Assembly: GCA_035293985.1 (NCBI GenBank)
Contig: DATGLS010000032.1
Coordinates: forward strand, 124,001-188,000
Length of the DNA stretch: 64,000 nt
Origin: JAVDCA01 sp035293985
GTDB lineage: Bacteria > Pseudomonadota > Alphaproteobacteria > Rhizobiales > Xanthobacteraceae
Reading direction: 5' to 3'
Below the pieces are notes generated by a model. That model did no database searches. It saw only the letters and a list, made by a program, of their open reading frames with translations, and had not been told where the DNA came from. A program made the position numbers and the translations under genes. Shown here piece after piece: positions 46,889 through 55,771 of this stretch. Position 1 is the stretch's first letter, and each line of letters begins with the position of its first letter.

Positions 46889-47380
46889 TCAGCCTTGCTC
46901 GGTGCCGGTAATCTCGGCAAGGCGCGACTGCTCGCGTTCGCTGAGCGGCGCGGGCGCCTCCGGCGCACCGCCGCGCGTCGGCCGGCGGCGGCGAATCGCC
47001 ACGAGCAAGCTGAGCGCGCCGATACCGAGGAGCGCGACGGGCGCGAACCAGAGCGGCACAGTCTGCCACTCGAAGCGCGGCTTGAGCAGGACGAACTCGC
47101 CGTAGCGGGCGACGAGGAAGTCGAGCACCTGCTGATCGGTATCGCCGGCGGTGAGGCGCTCGCGCACCAGGACACGCAGATCATGCGCGAGGGGCGCCTC
47201 CGAATCGTCGATCGACTCGTTCTGGCAGACCATGCAGCGCAGCTCGTGCGACAGGGCTCGCGCGCGCGCCTCGAGCCTGGGGTCGGGCAGGATCTCGTCC
47301 GGCCGCACCGCGAAGCTCGGGTTGGCGGCAGCGAGCGTCGCGGCGAGAACCATGAGCCGGAGGGTCGTCGCAATCCGCAT
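46889..47380 (-). CDS. ccmH: Cytochrome c-type biogenesis protein CcmH
   Basis: A 163-residue membrane-anchored periplasmic thioredoxin-like protein that keeps the apocytochrome CXXCH cysteines reduced for haem attachment. A signal segment (1-24) is followed by the redox motif LRCMVCQNESIDDSEAPLAH (C49, C52) and a C-terminal membrane helix (about 108-128, WFAPVALLGIGALSLLVAI). The short length shows the CcmI-like TPR domain is not fused. It starts 3 bases after ccmF. Confidence 0.95.
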   Translation of the reverse strand: MRIATTLRLMVLAATLAAANPSFAVRPDEILPDPRLEARARALSHELRCMVCQNESIDDSEAPLAHDLRVLVRERLTAGDTDQQVLDFLVARYGEFVLLKPRFEWQTVPLWFAPVALLGIGALSLLVAIRRRRPTRGGAPEAPAPLSEREQSRLAEITGTEQG

Positions 47381-47383
47381 GGC

Positions 47384-49387
47384 CTATTCCGCCGGCTGCA
47401 ACGCCGCCCTCCCCTTCTCGGATTTCCGGGCGGGCTTCGGCGCGCCGACCCGCAGGCGCCGGTCCGAGAGCGAGAGCGCGCCGCCGAATGCCATCACGAC
47501 GGCGCCGAGCCAGATCATCAGCACCAACGGCTTGTGATAGATCCGCACCGCGATCGCGCCGTCACTCGCGACATCGCCGAGCGAGACGTAGAGCTGGCTC
47601 AAGCCCCGCGTCATCAGCGCGGCCTCCGTGGTGGTCATGCCGCGCGCCGGGAACGTGCGCTTTGCCGGCACCATCTCGCCGATCAGCTCGCCGTTGCGCC
47701 GTACCGCGAAGCGCACCTCGGTCTCGCTGTAGTTCGGCCCTTGGCGCGTCGACGTTCCCTCGAACGTGAAATCGTAATGGCGCAGCTGGACCTTGTCGCC
47801 CTGGCGCAGCGAGACGATTTGCTCGCTACCCCACTGGGTCTCGCCGACGATGCCCAGCAACGTGATGCCGAGGCCGATATGGGCAAAGGCCGTGCCCCAG
47901 GCGGAGCGCGGCAGGCCGACCGCGCGCCGCAGCGCGGTCGGGAACGGCGCCCGCCACAGCGCGGTGCGCTCGCCGAGGTCAGTGACCGCGCCGGCGATGA
48001 CGAACGTTGCGATACCGACGCCCAAGGCCGCGAACGCCGGACGCCCTTCGATCACGCAGACGGTCAGGAGCCCGAGCACCGCCAGGATGAATGCCGCGGT
48101 CAGGCGCTGCGTCACCCCCTTGAGATCACCGCGTTTCCACGCGAGCAGCGGCCCGAACGGAACGGCCATCAGCAGCAGGATGAACAGCGGCCCGAAGGTC
48201 CAGTCGAAATATGGCGCGCCGACCGAAATCTTGGCGCCGTTGAGCGCCTCGAGCGCGAGCGGGTAGAGCGTGCCGACGAACACGGTCGCGCAGGCGGTGG
48301 TGAGAAAGAGGTTGTTGAGCACGAGCGCGCCCTCGCGCGAGATCGGCGCGAACAGGCCGCCCTGCTTGAGCATGGGCGCGCGCCAAGCATAGAGCCCGAG
48401 CCCGCCCCCGATGAACAGCACGAGGATCGCCAGAATGAACACGCCACGCATCGGATCGGACGCGAATGCGTGCACCGAGGTGAGCACGCCCGAGCGCACC
48501 AGGAAGGTGCCGATCAGCGAGAGCGAGAAGGTGAGGATCGCGAGCAGGATGGTCCACACCTTGAGCGCCTCGCGCCTCTCCATCACGAGGGCCGAATGCA
48601 GGAGCGCGGTGCCGGCGAGCCACGGCATGAACGAGGCGTTCTCCACCGGGTCCCAGTACCACCAGCCGCCCCACCCGAGCGTGTAGTAAGCCCAGAACGA
48701 GCCCATCGCGATGCCGAGCGTCAGGCAGATCCAGGCGATCAGCGTCCACGGCCGCACCCAGCGCGCCCAGGCCGCATCGATGCGACCTTCGATCAACGCC
48801 GCGATCGCGAACGCAAACGAGATCGAGAACCCGACATAGCCGAGGTAGAGCATCGGCGGATGCACCGCGAGACCGAAATCCTGCAGGATCGGGTTGAGGT
48901 CGCGGCCCTCGAACGGCGGCTGCGCGATGCGCACGAACGGATTCGAGGTGGCGAGGATGAAAATATAGAACGCGGCCGCCACCCACGACTGCACGCTGAG
49001 GACCGTCGCCTTGAGCGCCGCCGGGATGTTGTTGCCGAAGGCCGCGACGAGAGCGCCGAACACCGACAGGATCAGCACCCACAGCAGCATCGAGCCTTCG
49101 TGGTTCCCCCACACGCTGGTGAACTTGTAGATGAGCGGCATGGCGGAGTGAGAATTCTCGTACACGGTGAGAACCGAGAAATCCGACGTGACGTAGCAGG
49201 CGACCAGCGCCGCAAACGAAAGACCGACGAACAGGAACTGGGCGAGCGCGGTCGGCGCCGCGACGCCCATCAGCACCGTGTCCCCCTTGCGCGCGCCGTA
49301 GAGCGGAACCGCCGACTGCACCAGCGCGATCGCGAGCGCGAGCACCAGGGCGAAATGACCGAGCTCTGGGATCATGTCCTCAATCAT
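47384..49387 (-). CDS. ccmF: Haem lyase CcmF
   Basis: A 667-residue polytopic inner-membrane protein that ligates haem to apocytochrome c. It has about 14-15 membrane helices. The tryptophan-rich WWD domain GWGGWWYWDPVENASFMPW binds haem presented by CcmE. Conserved histidines include VWGNHEGSMLLW and LAVHPPMLYLGYVG. The start at 49387 overlaps the ccmE stop by four bases (ATGA). A second Met at residue 5 is possible. Middle gene of ccmE-ccmF-ccmH. Confidence 0.96.
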   Translation of the reverse strand: MIEDMIPELGHFALVLALAIALVQSAVPLYGARKGDTVLMGVAAPTALAQFLFVGLSFAALVACYVTSDFSVLTVYENSHSAMPLIYKFTSVWGNHEGSMLLWVLILSVFGALVAAFGNNIPAALKATVLSVQSWVAAAFYIFILATSNPFVRIAQPPFEGRDLNPILQDFGLAVHPPMLYLGYVGFSISFAFAIAALIEGRIDAAWARWVRPWTLIAWICLTLGIAMGSFWAYYTLGWGGWWYWDPVENASFMPWLAGTALLHSALVMERREALKVWTILLAILTFSLSLIGTFLVRSGVLTSVHAFASDPMRGVFILAILVLFIGGGLGLYAWRAPMLKQGGLFAPISREGALVLNNLFLTTACATVFVGTLYPLALEALNGAKISVGAPYFDWTFGPLFILLLMAVPFGPLLAWKRGDLKGVTQRLTAAFILAVLGLLTVCVIEGRPAFAALGVGIATFVIAGAVTDLGERTALWRAPFPTALRRAVGLPRSAWGTAFAHIGLGITLLGIVGETQWGSEQIVSLRQGDKVQLRHYDFTFEGTSTRQGPNYSETEVRFAVRRNGELIGEMVPAKRTFPARGMTTTEAALMTRGLSQLYVSLGDVASDGAIAVRIYHKPLVLMIWLGAVVMAFGGALSLSDRRLRVGAPKPARKSEKGRAALQPAE

Positions 49388-49851
49388 GGGGTCCTCGGCG
49401 CGCCGCCCTTGTTGGCGTAGTCGTCTTTCCAGTGACCTTCCTTCTTCAGGGCTTCGGCCACTTCCTTCGGCATATAGCGCTCGTCATGCTTGGCGAGAAC
49501 CGTATCGGCACGAAACGTGCCGCTCGGATCGAGAACGCCCTCGGTCACGACGCCCTGCCCCTCACGGAAGAGATCGGGCAGGATGCCCTGGTAGGTCACC
49601 GGGACCGCCTTGTTGCCGTCGGTGACCTCGAAGCGCACGTTGAGGTTCTGCCCCTTGACGATGCTGCCGGTGACGACCAAGCCGCCGAGGCGCACGCGCG
49701 TGCCCGGCGCCACGTGATTCTTGACCAGGTCGGTCGGCGAATTGAAGAAGACGATCGAGCCGCTGAGCGCGTACAGCACCAGCCCGACCGCGATCCCGAG
49801 GACGCCGACGCCCGCCGCAACGAGGCTGAGACGACGCTGCTTGCGGGTCAT
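49384..49851 (-). CDS. ccmE: Cytochrome c-type biogenesis haem chaperone CcmE
   Basis: A 155-residue periplasmic haem chaperone with one N-terminal membrane anchor (about 8-30). It binds haem covalently through the histidine of VLAKHDERYMP (H122) and passes it to CcmF. The OB-fold beta barrel spans about 45-118. The start at 49851 is the family-typical MTRKQRRLSLV. In related genomes ccmI precedes ccmE; here an unrelated gene lies upstream instead. Confidence 0.96.
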   Translation of the reverse strand: MTRKQRRLSLVAAGVGVLGIAVGLVLYALSGSIVFFNSPTDLVKNHVAPGTRVRLGGLVVTGSIVKGQNLNVRFEVTDGNKAVPVTYQGILPDLFREGQGVVTEGVLDPSGTFRADTVLAKHDERYMPKEVAEALKKEGHWKDDYANKGGAPRTP

Positions 49852-50118
49852 GGATGCATGCTCTTCATTTCACAGTCAGAATTCCGGCCGGCCGGCCCGC
49901 CCGCACGATTGGGAGCTGCAACGACGCGACGCTGGAGGGGTCGCGCCACAACATATCGGCGCGGGTCGGCTGAGACCACCCCGCTCGCGCGTGGCGCCGC
50001 GTCATCATGACGCTCGGCAGGTTACACCGCGGCATGAATGCGGCCGCAATGCGCAATATCGTGAAGTCAGGCCTGCCCGGCAGGCGGCAAATTGTCCGGC
50101 TTCGACCGCGATATGCGC

Positions 50119-51612
50119 TCAGGCCTTGGCGGCCGCGGCCTTGCGTTCGTTGGCGACCGCGACGTCCGCCGCCTTGGTCAGCGTCTCGGCATATTCCTCG
50201 CCGAACACCTTTGCGCAGAAGCGTACGCAGGCATCGAATTGCGACTGTCGATAGCTGCGATCGCTGCTGGTGGCGTTGCGCAGGCCCTCGAGCAGCTGGT
50301 CGGAATGGGTTTCGAGGTAGTTCTGCACCTCGGAGAAGGCGCGCATCGTCATCTCGTTGATGGCGAGCTCATTCGCATAATTGCGGCACTGGCCGACGAA
50401 ACCGATCAGCGCCTCGGTCTCCTCCACGTCGCTTGCGTCGAGCATGGAACCCGGGACGATGTCGCGCGGATGGCGCACGCGCAGCATGCGACGGACGCGG
50501 CCGGGGGCCGACTCGATCTCCGGGCGCAGCGCGACCGCGAGCTGGCCGCGGATGGCCGCCAGGTTCCGCGCCCATTGCGAGTCGGTGGAGAGATCGACCT
50601 CGGTGCGCAGCCCGCGCGCCGCATCGTGGATGTCCTTGAGCAGTGAGGGCTGCGCCAGGGCCTCCCCGCGGCGCAGATCCCCCTCGAGCTCGCGCACCAT
50701 ACGCTCGAGATCGGCGATCACCATCGGCACCGCGGGCGCATACGGCGTCTCGGCGATGCGCGCCGGAAAATCGCTGTCCGCCGCCTTCACGGCGATGCGG
50801 ATCAGCTGCCACGGCGCCGCGAGCCGGCTCATCACCAGCACCAGCGCCATCACGTAAACCTCGCGATGACGCCCGGCGGTCGAATCGACGAAATCGGTGA
50901 CCGAGCCGATCTGGTCGTCGGTGAGGTTGCGGATCTTCGCCGGCAGCTTGCCGGCGAGCGCGGCGAGCACGTCGCGCGCCTTGAGCACCGCCGCGACGTG
51001 ACGCACGTCATCGAGCGCGCGCGGCGTGCCGATCTGGTGGGCGAGCTTGCGCCGCGCCTTGTCGTCGGTCGTGACTGCCGCCAGCGCCTTGTCGATCGCC
51101 TGGGCGACGCGCTCCTGGAACGCGCCCGCGGTCTGGCCCGCTTTCGCCTCGTTCGCGGGCGCGAGCCGCGCGACCGCGCTCGCAAAGGCGGCGGTTTCCT
51201 CCGGCAGCAGGTCGCGGCCGATCCATTCCCAGATCGGCGCCGCCGCCGCGCGCGGAATACGGCCGATATGCACGCTTTCGATCGTGTCCTCGACGAAGAA
51301 TGGCTCGAGGAAAGCGAAGAAGTGCCGCGCCGCCGCACTATCGGGGGAGGACGGTTCGGCAGCCGGCGCGCCGGTCGCGGCTGCGGCGAGGGGTGCGGGC
51401 GGCGCCGGTGCGGGAGGCGCGACTGCCGGCACCGGCGGCGCATCGGCGCGGCTCGCGTTGCGCAGCTCGCGCACGATGATGTCGCTTGCGGGCAACGGCT
51501 CGCCGCGTTGCTCGCCGCGCTCGAGCTCCGCGAGCAGCATGGCGCGCGCTCGCGGGGTAAGCTCCCGCAGGAATCCACGGAGTTTTTCGGCCGTGCGGCC
51601 GTCGATCGCCAT
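50119..51612 (-). CDS. Uncharacterised protein, paralogue of the gene at 14610
   Basis: A 497-residue helical protein, longer cousin of the 397-residue product at 14610. Shared blocks in order are LRGFLRELTPRARAMLLAEL, PASDIIVREL, RHFFAFLEPFF, APIWEWIGRDLLP and AAPWQLIRIAVKA. An Ala/Pro-rich linker (about 55-95) separates the first two regions. An extra 100-residue C-terminal part (ETEALIGFVGQCRNYANELA and NATSSDRSYRQSQFDACVRF) is absent from the shorter relative. No signal peptide or membrane segment. The start at 51612 begins the similarity. The frame remains open to 52236 by GC bias only. Confidence 0.8.
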   Translation of the reverse strand: MAIDGRTAEKLRGFLRELTPRARAMLLAELERGEQRGEPLPASDIIVRELRNASRADAPPVPAVAPPAPAPPAPLAAAATGAPAAEPSSPDSAAARHFFAFLEPFFVEDTIESVHIGRIPRAAAAPIWEWIGRDLLPEETAAFASAVARLAPANEAKAGQTAGAFQERVAQAIDKALAAVTTDDKARRKLAHQIGTPRALDDVRHVAAVLKARDVLAALAGKLPAKIRNLTDDQIGSVTDFVDSTAGRHREVYVMALVLVMSRLAAPWQLIRIAVKAADSDFPARIAETPYAPAVPMVIADLERMVRELEGDLRRGEALAQPSLLKDIHDAARGLRTEVDLSTDSQWARNLAAIRGQLAVALRPEIESAPGRVRRMLRVRHPRDIVPGSMLDASDVEETEALIGFVGQCRNYANELAINEMTMRAFSEVQNYLETHSDQLLEGLRNATSSDRSYRQSQFDACVRFCAKVFGEEYAETLTKAADVAVANERKAAAAKA

Positions 51613-51847
51613 GCGGCACCAAAGGATGAGTCTCCTCCGTGATAGCCGCGACCGCCTTAAGAAGTCGTTGAACATTCGGGCGGGGATCGCCGCTGGCGCC
51701 GCTGGTTCCGCGCCGGCCAGGCGCTGTTCCGCGGGCGACCAACGGCCTCTAAGATCACGCGAACACCGGGGACGCGCCCCGCGTCCGATTAACCTCTTGT
51801 TAAGAACCGCCGCGCCGACCTCGACGCGACCCCAAGGAGGACCCGCC

Positions 51848-52654
51848 ATGGATCGTGCGTTGGAACGCCCGTTCGAGACGCTGCAAATCGCCACGCTCGA
51901 AGGCGGCATCCTGCAGGTCCTGCTCGACCGCCCGACGGCCGCCAATGCGATGAACACCCAGATGGGGCGCGACCTCCTCGCCCTGTTCGGGCGGCTCGCC
52001 GCCGAGCCCGACGCGGCGCGCTGCGTCGTGCTCTCGGCGACCGGCGACCGCGCTTTCTGCGCCGGCGGCGACCTCAAGGAACGCAACGGCATGACCGATG
52101 CGCAATGGCAGGCGCAGCATCTCATCTTCGAGCGCATGATCCGCGCCATCATCGATTGCCCGCTGCCGGTGATCGCGGCCGTCAACGGCGCAGCGTATGG
52201 CGGCGGGCTCGAAATCGCGCTCGGCTGCGACTTCATCTATGCGTCGCGCGGCGCCCGCTTCGCGCTCACCGAGGTCACGCTCGGCATCATGCCGGGCGCC
52301 GGCGGCACCCAGAACCTGCCGCGCGCCGTCGGCGCGCGGCGCGCCAAGGAACTGATCCTCACCGGCGCCGCGTTCTCGGCCGAGGAGGCGCTCGCCTTCG
52401 GTCTCGTCAACCGCGTGTGCGAGCCCGGCAAGCTTCTGTCCGAGGCGATCGAGACCGCGCGCCGCATCGCCCGCAACGGCCCGCTGTCGGTGCGCCAGGC
52501 GAAGCACGCGATCCATCATGGGATGGAAATGTCCCTCGCCAACGGCATGCTGTTCGAGATCGAGGCCTACAACCGGCTGGTGCCGACCGAGGACCGGCGC
52601 GAAGGCATTCTGGCGTTCAACGAGAAGCGCTCGGCCCAGTTCAAGGGCCGATGA
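51848..52654 (+). CDS. Enoyl-CoA hydratase/isomerase family protein
   Basis: A 268-residue crotonase-fold enzyme. The CoA oxyanion-hole segment is AFCAGGDLKERNGM, the second is NGAAYGGGLEIALGCDFIYA. The catalytic-glutamate region LTEVTLGIMPGAGGTQNLPR matches hydratases of the AUH/methylglutaconyl-CoA type. Length and spacing are normal. The start at 51848 follows AAGGAGG six bases away; the frame open from 51026 is spurious. It converges with the binding-protein gene 10 bases downstream. Pathway (fatty acid, leucine or aromatic ring degradation) is undetermined. Confidence 0.92.
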   Translation: MDRALERPFETLQIATLEGGILQVLLDRPTAANAMNTQMGRDLLALFGRLAAEPDAARCVVLSATGDRAFCAGGDLKERNGMTDAQWQAQHLIFERMIRAIIDCPLPVIAAVNGAAYGGGLEIALGCDFIYASRGARFALTEVTLGIMPGAGGTQNLPRAVGARRAKELILTGAAFSAEEALAFGLVNRVCEPGKLLSEAIETARRIARNGPLSVRQAKHAIHHGMEMSLANGMLFEIEAYNRLVPTEDRREGILAFNEKRSAQFKGR

Positions 52655-52664
52655 CGAATTACTC

Positions 52665-53666
52665 TTACTTCAATCGCGCGGCCGCTTCCTTTGCCAGACT
52701 GAGATCGGAGAACTTCGCGACCTCGAGGCTCGACTTGATGAAGCCGAGGTCGCGGGTGAGATCGACGTTGTGCTGCAGCGCCTCGAGGTTCGGCAGCAGG
52801 TTGGGATCGCGGAAATAGTCCTTGGCCGTGTAGGCCCAGCTGAAGCGCTCGGCCGGCTGCTTGGTGATGCGGGCGCAGATTTCCATCACCTCCTTCTGGT
52901 TCGCCGGGTCGAGGTACCAGCGCAGGATGCGCAGCGCATCTTCCACAAAGTCGACCATGGCGGCGCGGTTCTTGTCGATGAACGCCTGCCGCGCCGTCCA
53001 CATCGTGAACTGCGACACGCCGACCGCATCATGGGCATCGAACAACGGGTGCGCCACCTTGCGCAGCGCGGGGTCGAGCGCGAACGGCAGCACCGCCGAT
53101 ACCAGGTCGACCTTCTTCTCGGTCAGCATCGCTTTCATGGTCGGAAACGGCGCCTCGATCACGGTGTAGTCGCGCTTGTCCTCGAGCCCGCTCTTGCGCA
53201 GCATCGCACGCATCGCGATGTCGACGCCGCTGCCGGTCGCGTTGCTGGCGACGATGTGGCCCTTCATGTCGGCCACTTTTTTGATCGGGCCGTCGTTCAG
53301 CACCATGTACTGGTTGCTGTAATGACCCGCGACGCCGTCTTGGAAACCGTCGGCGATGACGCGCAGGTCGCTCAGGCCGGCATTCTGGATGGCGATCGGC
53401 AGCGTCGTGAAGGCGAGATCGGCGATGTCGACCGACCCGGACGCGAGCGCCGTCACCATCGGCGGCGTGCCGGCGAAGCGCGTGACCTCGAGCCGATAGG
53501 ACTGGCCGAGATGTTTTGCGAGCTCCTTCTTCTCCATCAGCATCGATGGCAAATCGGAGATCGGCACCACATAGCCGACGTGGATCGTAACCGGCTCGGC
53601 GGCGCGTGCGGCGCCGAATGCGAGGACCGCGCAGGCGGCCATCCACGTCAGTCTTGCGAGACGCAT
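52665..53666 (-). CDS. ABC-type NitT/TauT-like periplasmic binding protein
   Basis: A 333-residue exported binding protein. The signal peptide is residues 1-22 (ending ARAAE). The mature part VTIHVGYVVPISDLPSMLM, then ALASGSVDIADLAFTTLPIA and ADMKGHIVASNATGSGVDIA, is characteristic of the nitrate/sulfonate/taurine binding-protein group (SsuA/TauA/NMT1-like). No ABC ATPase or permease is adjacent. It lies 63 bases downstream of a thiamine-diphosphate decarboxylase on the same strand, suggesting it binds that enzyme's aromatic acid substrate. Ligand is inference. Confidence 0.87.
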   Translation of the reverse strand: MRLARLTWMAACAVLAFGAARAAEPVTIHVGYVVPISDLPSMLMEKKELAKHLGQSYRLEVTRFAGTPPMVTALASGSVDIADLAFTTLPIAIQNAGLSDLRVIADGFQDGVAGHYSNQYMVLNDGPIKKVADMKGHIVASNATGSGVDIAMRAMLRKSGLEDKRDYTVIEAPFPTMKAMLTEKKVDLVSAVLPFALDPALRKVAHPLFDAHDAVGVSQFTMWTARQAFIDKNRAAMVDFVEDALRILRWYLDPANQKEVMEICARITKQPAERFSWAYTAKDYFRDPNLLPNLEALQHNVDLTRDLGFIKSSLEVAKFSDLSLAKEAAARLK

Positions 53667-53729
53667 TTGTTTCCTCCCGCTTTGTTCGCCTCGTCCGCCT
53701 GGACGCGCGCAAGGCGCCGCCCAAGCCTC

Positions 53730-55307
53730 TCAATCCGTCACGACTTCCACCAGGGTCGGCCTATCGGCCGCAAGCGCCCGGCGCAGGGCCGCAGCGAGCG
53801 CGTCAGGCCGCTCGACCCGGCTGCCCTCGATCCCGTGGCCGGCCGCGAGCGCGACGAAGTCGAGCGCCGGCAGCTTGGTCCCGACCGTTTGTGGCATGTC
53901 GAACACGCGACCGAAGTGCTCCAGTGCCTCATAGCGGCTGTTGCGCACGATCACGAAGGTGACCGGAAGCCGCAGCTGGCCCGCCGACCACAGCGCCTGG
54001 ATCGCGTACATGCTCGAGCCGTCGCCGAGGAGGCCGATCACCTTCACGTCCGGCTTGGCGAGCGCCACCCCGACGGCGGCCGAGACGCCGAAGCCGAGGC
54101 CGCCGCTCGCGCAGGTGAAGAAGCCCTGGCTGCGGTCGATCGGCAGATAGGTGTGCATGGCGCCCCGGCTGCTCGGCGCCTCCTCGACGATGATGCTGTC
54201 GGGCGATCGTACCTCGGCGAGCGTCTGCATCAGGAAATCGACCGAGATGACGCGGCCGGGTTTCGCCCGCGGCGCCTTGCGGCGGCCTTTCGGGCGGGCG
54301 CGGCGCGGCGGCGCCGGCCGCGCCAGTAGATCCGCGATGGCGAGATCGAGGCTTGCCACCACCGAGGTGCCGGTCGGCAGCCAGGCGGCCGTATTCGGAT
54401 CGTCAGTCACCTGAAAGAGCTCAACGCCCATGGGAAGGAACGGGCCGAAGCCTTCCTGATGAAAGGTGAACAGCGGTCCGCCCAGCGCGAGCACGAGGTC
54501 GTGCCCCTCGAGATGCTGCACGATCGCTTCCTTGCGCGCCGGCAGGAAACCGGCGAACAGCGGATGACTTTCCGGAAAGCTGCAGCGGCCGCCGTTCGGG
54601 CTCACGAACACGAGCGCGTTGTGGCGCTCGGCGAGCTCGATCCCGAGATCCCAGGCGCCGTCGCGGTCGAGGGCGTCGCCGACCACGAAGGCAGGGTGCC
54701 TCGCGGCATCGAGCGCGTCGCCGAGCCGCGCCAGCAGCTCGGGCGCGGGCCGCAGCGCGGTCGAGACCTCGCGCGCCGCCAACGGCGTCGTTTTGCGGTC
54801 CCAGTCGTCGACCGGGACCGACACGAAGGTCGGCCCGCGCGGCGGCTGCATGGCGACGTAATAGGCGCGCGCGATCGCGGCAGGCACGTCCTCGGCGCGC
54901 GCCGGCTCGACGCTCCATTTGACATAAGGTTTGGGCAGCTCGGTCGGCTGCATCGAGTAGAGGAAGGGTTCGGTCGGCAGGATCGAGCGCGCCTGCTGGC
55001 CCGCGATGATGACGAGCGGCGCACGGTTGCGGAACGCCGTGAAGATGCTGCCCATGCCATGACCGGTGCCGGTCGCCGAATGCAGGTTGACGATCGCGGC
55101 ATTGCGCGTCGCCTGGGCGTAGCCGTCCGCCATGCCGACCGCGGCGGCCTCCTGCAGCGCGAGGACGTAGCGGAAGTCGTTCGGGAACGAGCGAAACAGC
55201 GGCAGCTCGGTCGAGCCCGGATTGCCGAAGATCGTGGTCGTGCCGAACGCGCGCAGCAGGTCCATCACGGCTTCGCGCACCGTGACGGCGGAGCGATCGG
55301 CGCTCAT
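53730..55307 (-). CDS. Thiamine-diphosphate enzyme, benzoylformate decarboxylase-like
   Basis: A 525-residue enzyme. FGNPGSTELPLFRSFP has the active-site serine (S32), LALQEAAAVGMADGYAQ the ThDP-activating glutamate (E53), and NLHSATGTGHGMG the histidine matching H70 of benzoylformate decarboxylase (H76). GGPLFTFHQEGFGPF supplies the second active-site histidine. GLLGDGSSMYAIQALWSAGQ starts the ThDP/Mg motif, ending VIVRN. An Arg/Lys/Pro-rich stretch of about 20 residues (330-350) interrupts the linker. Decarboxylation of a 2-oxo acid such as benzoylformate is likely. Followed by a binding-protein gene. Confidence 0.88.
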   Translation of the reverse strand: MSADRSAVTVREAVMDLLRAFGTTTIFGNPGSTELPLFRSFPNDFRYVLALQEAAAVGMADGYAQATRNAAIVNLHSATGTGHGMGSIFTAFRNRAPLVIIAGQQARSILPTEPFLYSMQPTELPKPYVKWSVEPARAEDVPAAIARAYYVAMQPPRGPTFVSVPVDDWDRKTTPLAAREVSTALRPAPELLARLGDALDAARHPAFVVGDALDRDGAWDLGIELAERHNALVFVSPNGGRCSFPESHPLFAGFLPARKEAIVQHLEGHDLVLALGGPLFTFHQEGFGPFLPMGVELFQVTDDPNTAAWLPTGTSVVASLDLAIADLLARPAPPRRARPKGRRKAPRAKPGRVISVDFLMQTLAEVRSPDSIIVEEAPSSRGAMHTYLPIDRSQGFFTCASGGLGFGVSAAVGVALAKPDVKVIGLLGDGSSMYAIQALWSAGQLRLPVTFVIVRNSRYEALEHFGRVFDMPQTVGTKLPALDFVALAAGHGIEGSRVERPDALAAALRRALAADRPTLVEVVTD

Positions 55308-55771
55308 CGCAGGAGGTCTCGGACTGCGCCGAAAGACCGAGGCGGATTTTCACGCGACATCGAAGCCACCGCGCGGATGATTGAAGTCATTGATGTTTTC
55401 CCGAATGGGTTTGTTCTGCCGTTCTGCCGTTCTGCCGGGTCGCGTCTGACGATGGCCCACGGCAGACGCGACGCCTCCGCCAACGGACATGCGAAGTGCT
55501 TCCATTGCCGTCGGCCGTTTCGCCAGTAGAGGCAGTCGTGGAAGCGCGATGCAAGCACGTTTTGAACTATTCCGTCCATTTAGGGGTGGGCGCTCCGCGC
55601 GGCCGGCGGATCTCACCGCCTGCGCTGCGTTCTTGCGGAAACGGGCCGGTCCCTGAGGTTGGTTGGCCGAACAATCGTGAAGTCGCGCTAAAGCCCGGTG
55701 CGCGGCGGCACCACCTAGAAGGCGATCGGCATGTGGTGAGGCCCGACAGCCGGCTGGGGCCATCGAGACCT
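55308..55771. other. Gene-free region with short tandem repeat
   Basis: About 460 bases with no supported gene. It has a GTTCTGCC triplet repeat (listed separately). Next to it is an inverted repeat CGCGTCTG (55442-55449) with CAGACGCG (55463-55470) spanning CCCACGG. Open frames across it have no ribosome site or similarity. The composition is slightly less GC-rich than the flanks and it may be an element relic. Confidence 0.5.
55413..55436. repeat. Three tandem copies of GTTCTGCC
   Basis: GTTCTGCC is repeated exactly three times without spacer (55413-55420, 55421-55428, 55429-55436). It is followed by GGGTCGCGTCTGACGA and the 8-bp dyad CGCGTCTG/CAGACGCG. Prone to slippage; no function recognised. 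Confidence 0.75.

Noticed and set aside
46883..49420. An 845-codon forward open frame antisense to ccmF and ccmH
   Set aside because: The reverse strand encodes full-length CcmH and CcmF; the forward frame is low complexity (Glu/Arg/His).
50071..50085. Palindrome GCCTGCC-C-GGCAGGC after the unknown gene at 50119
   Set aside because: No T run in either direction and a one-base loop; could be chance in GC-rich DNA.
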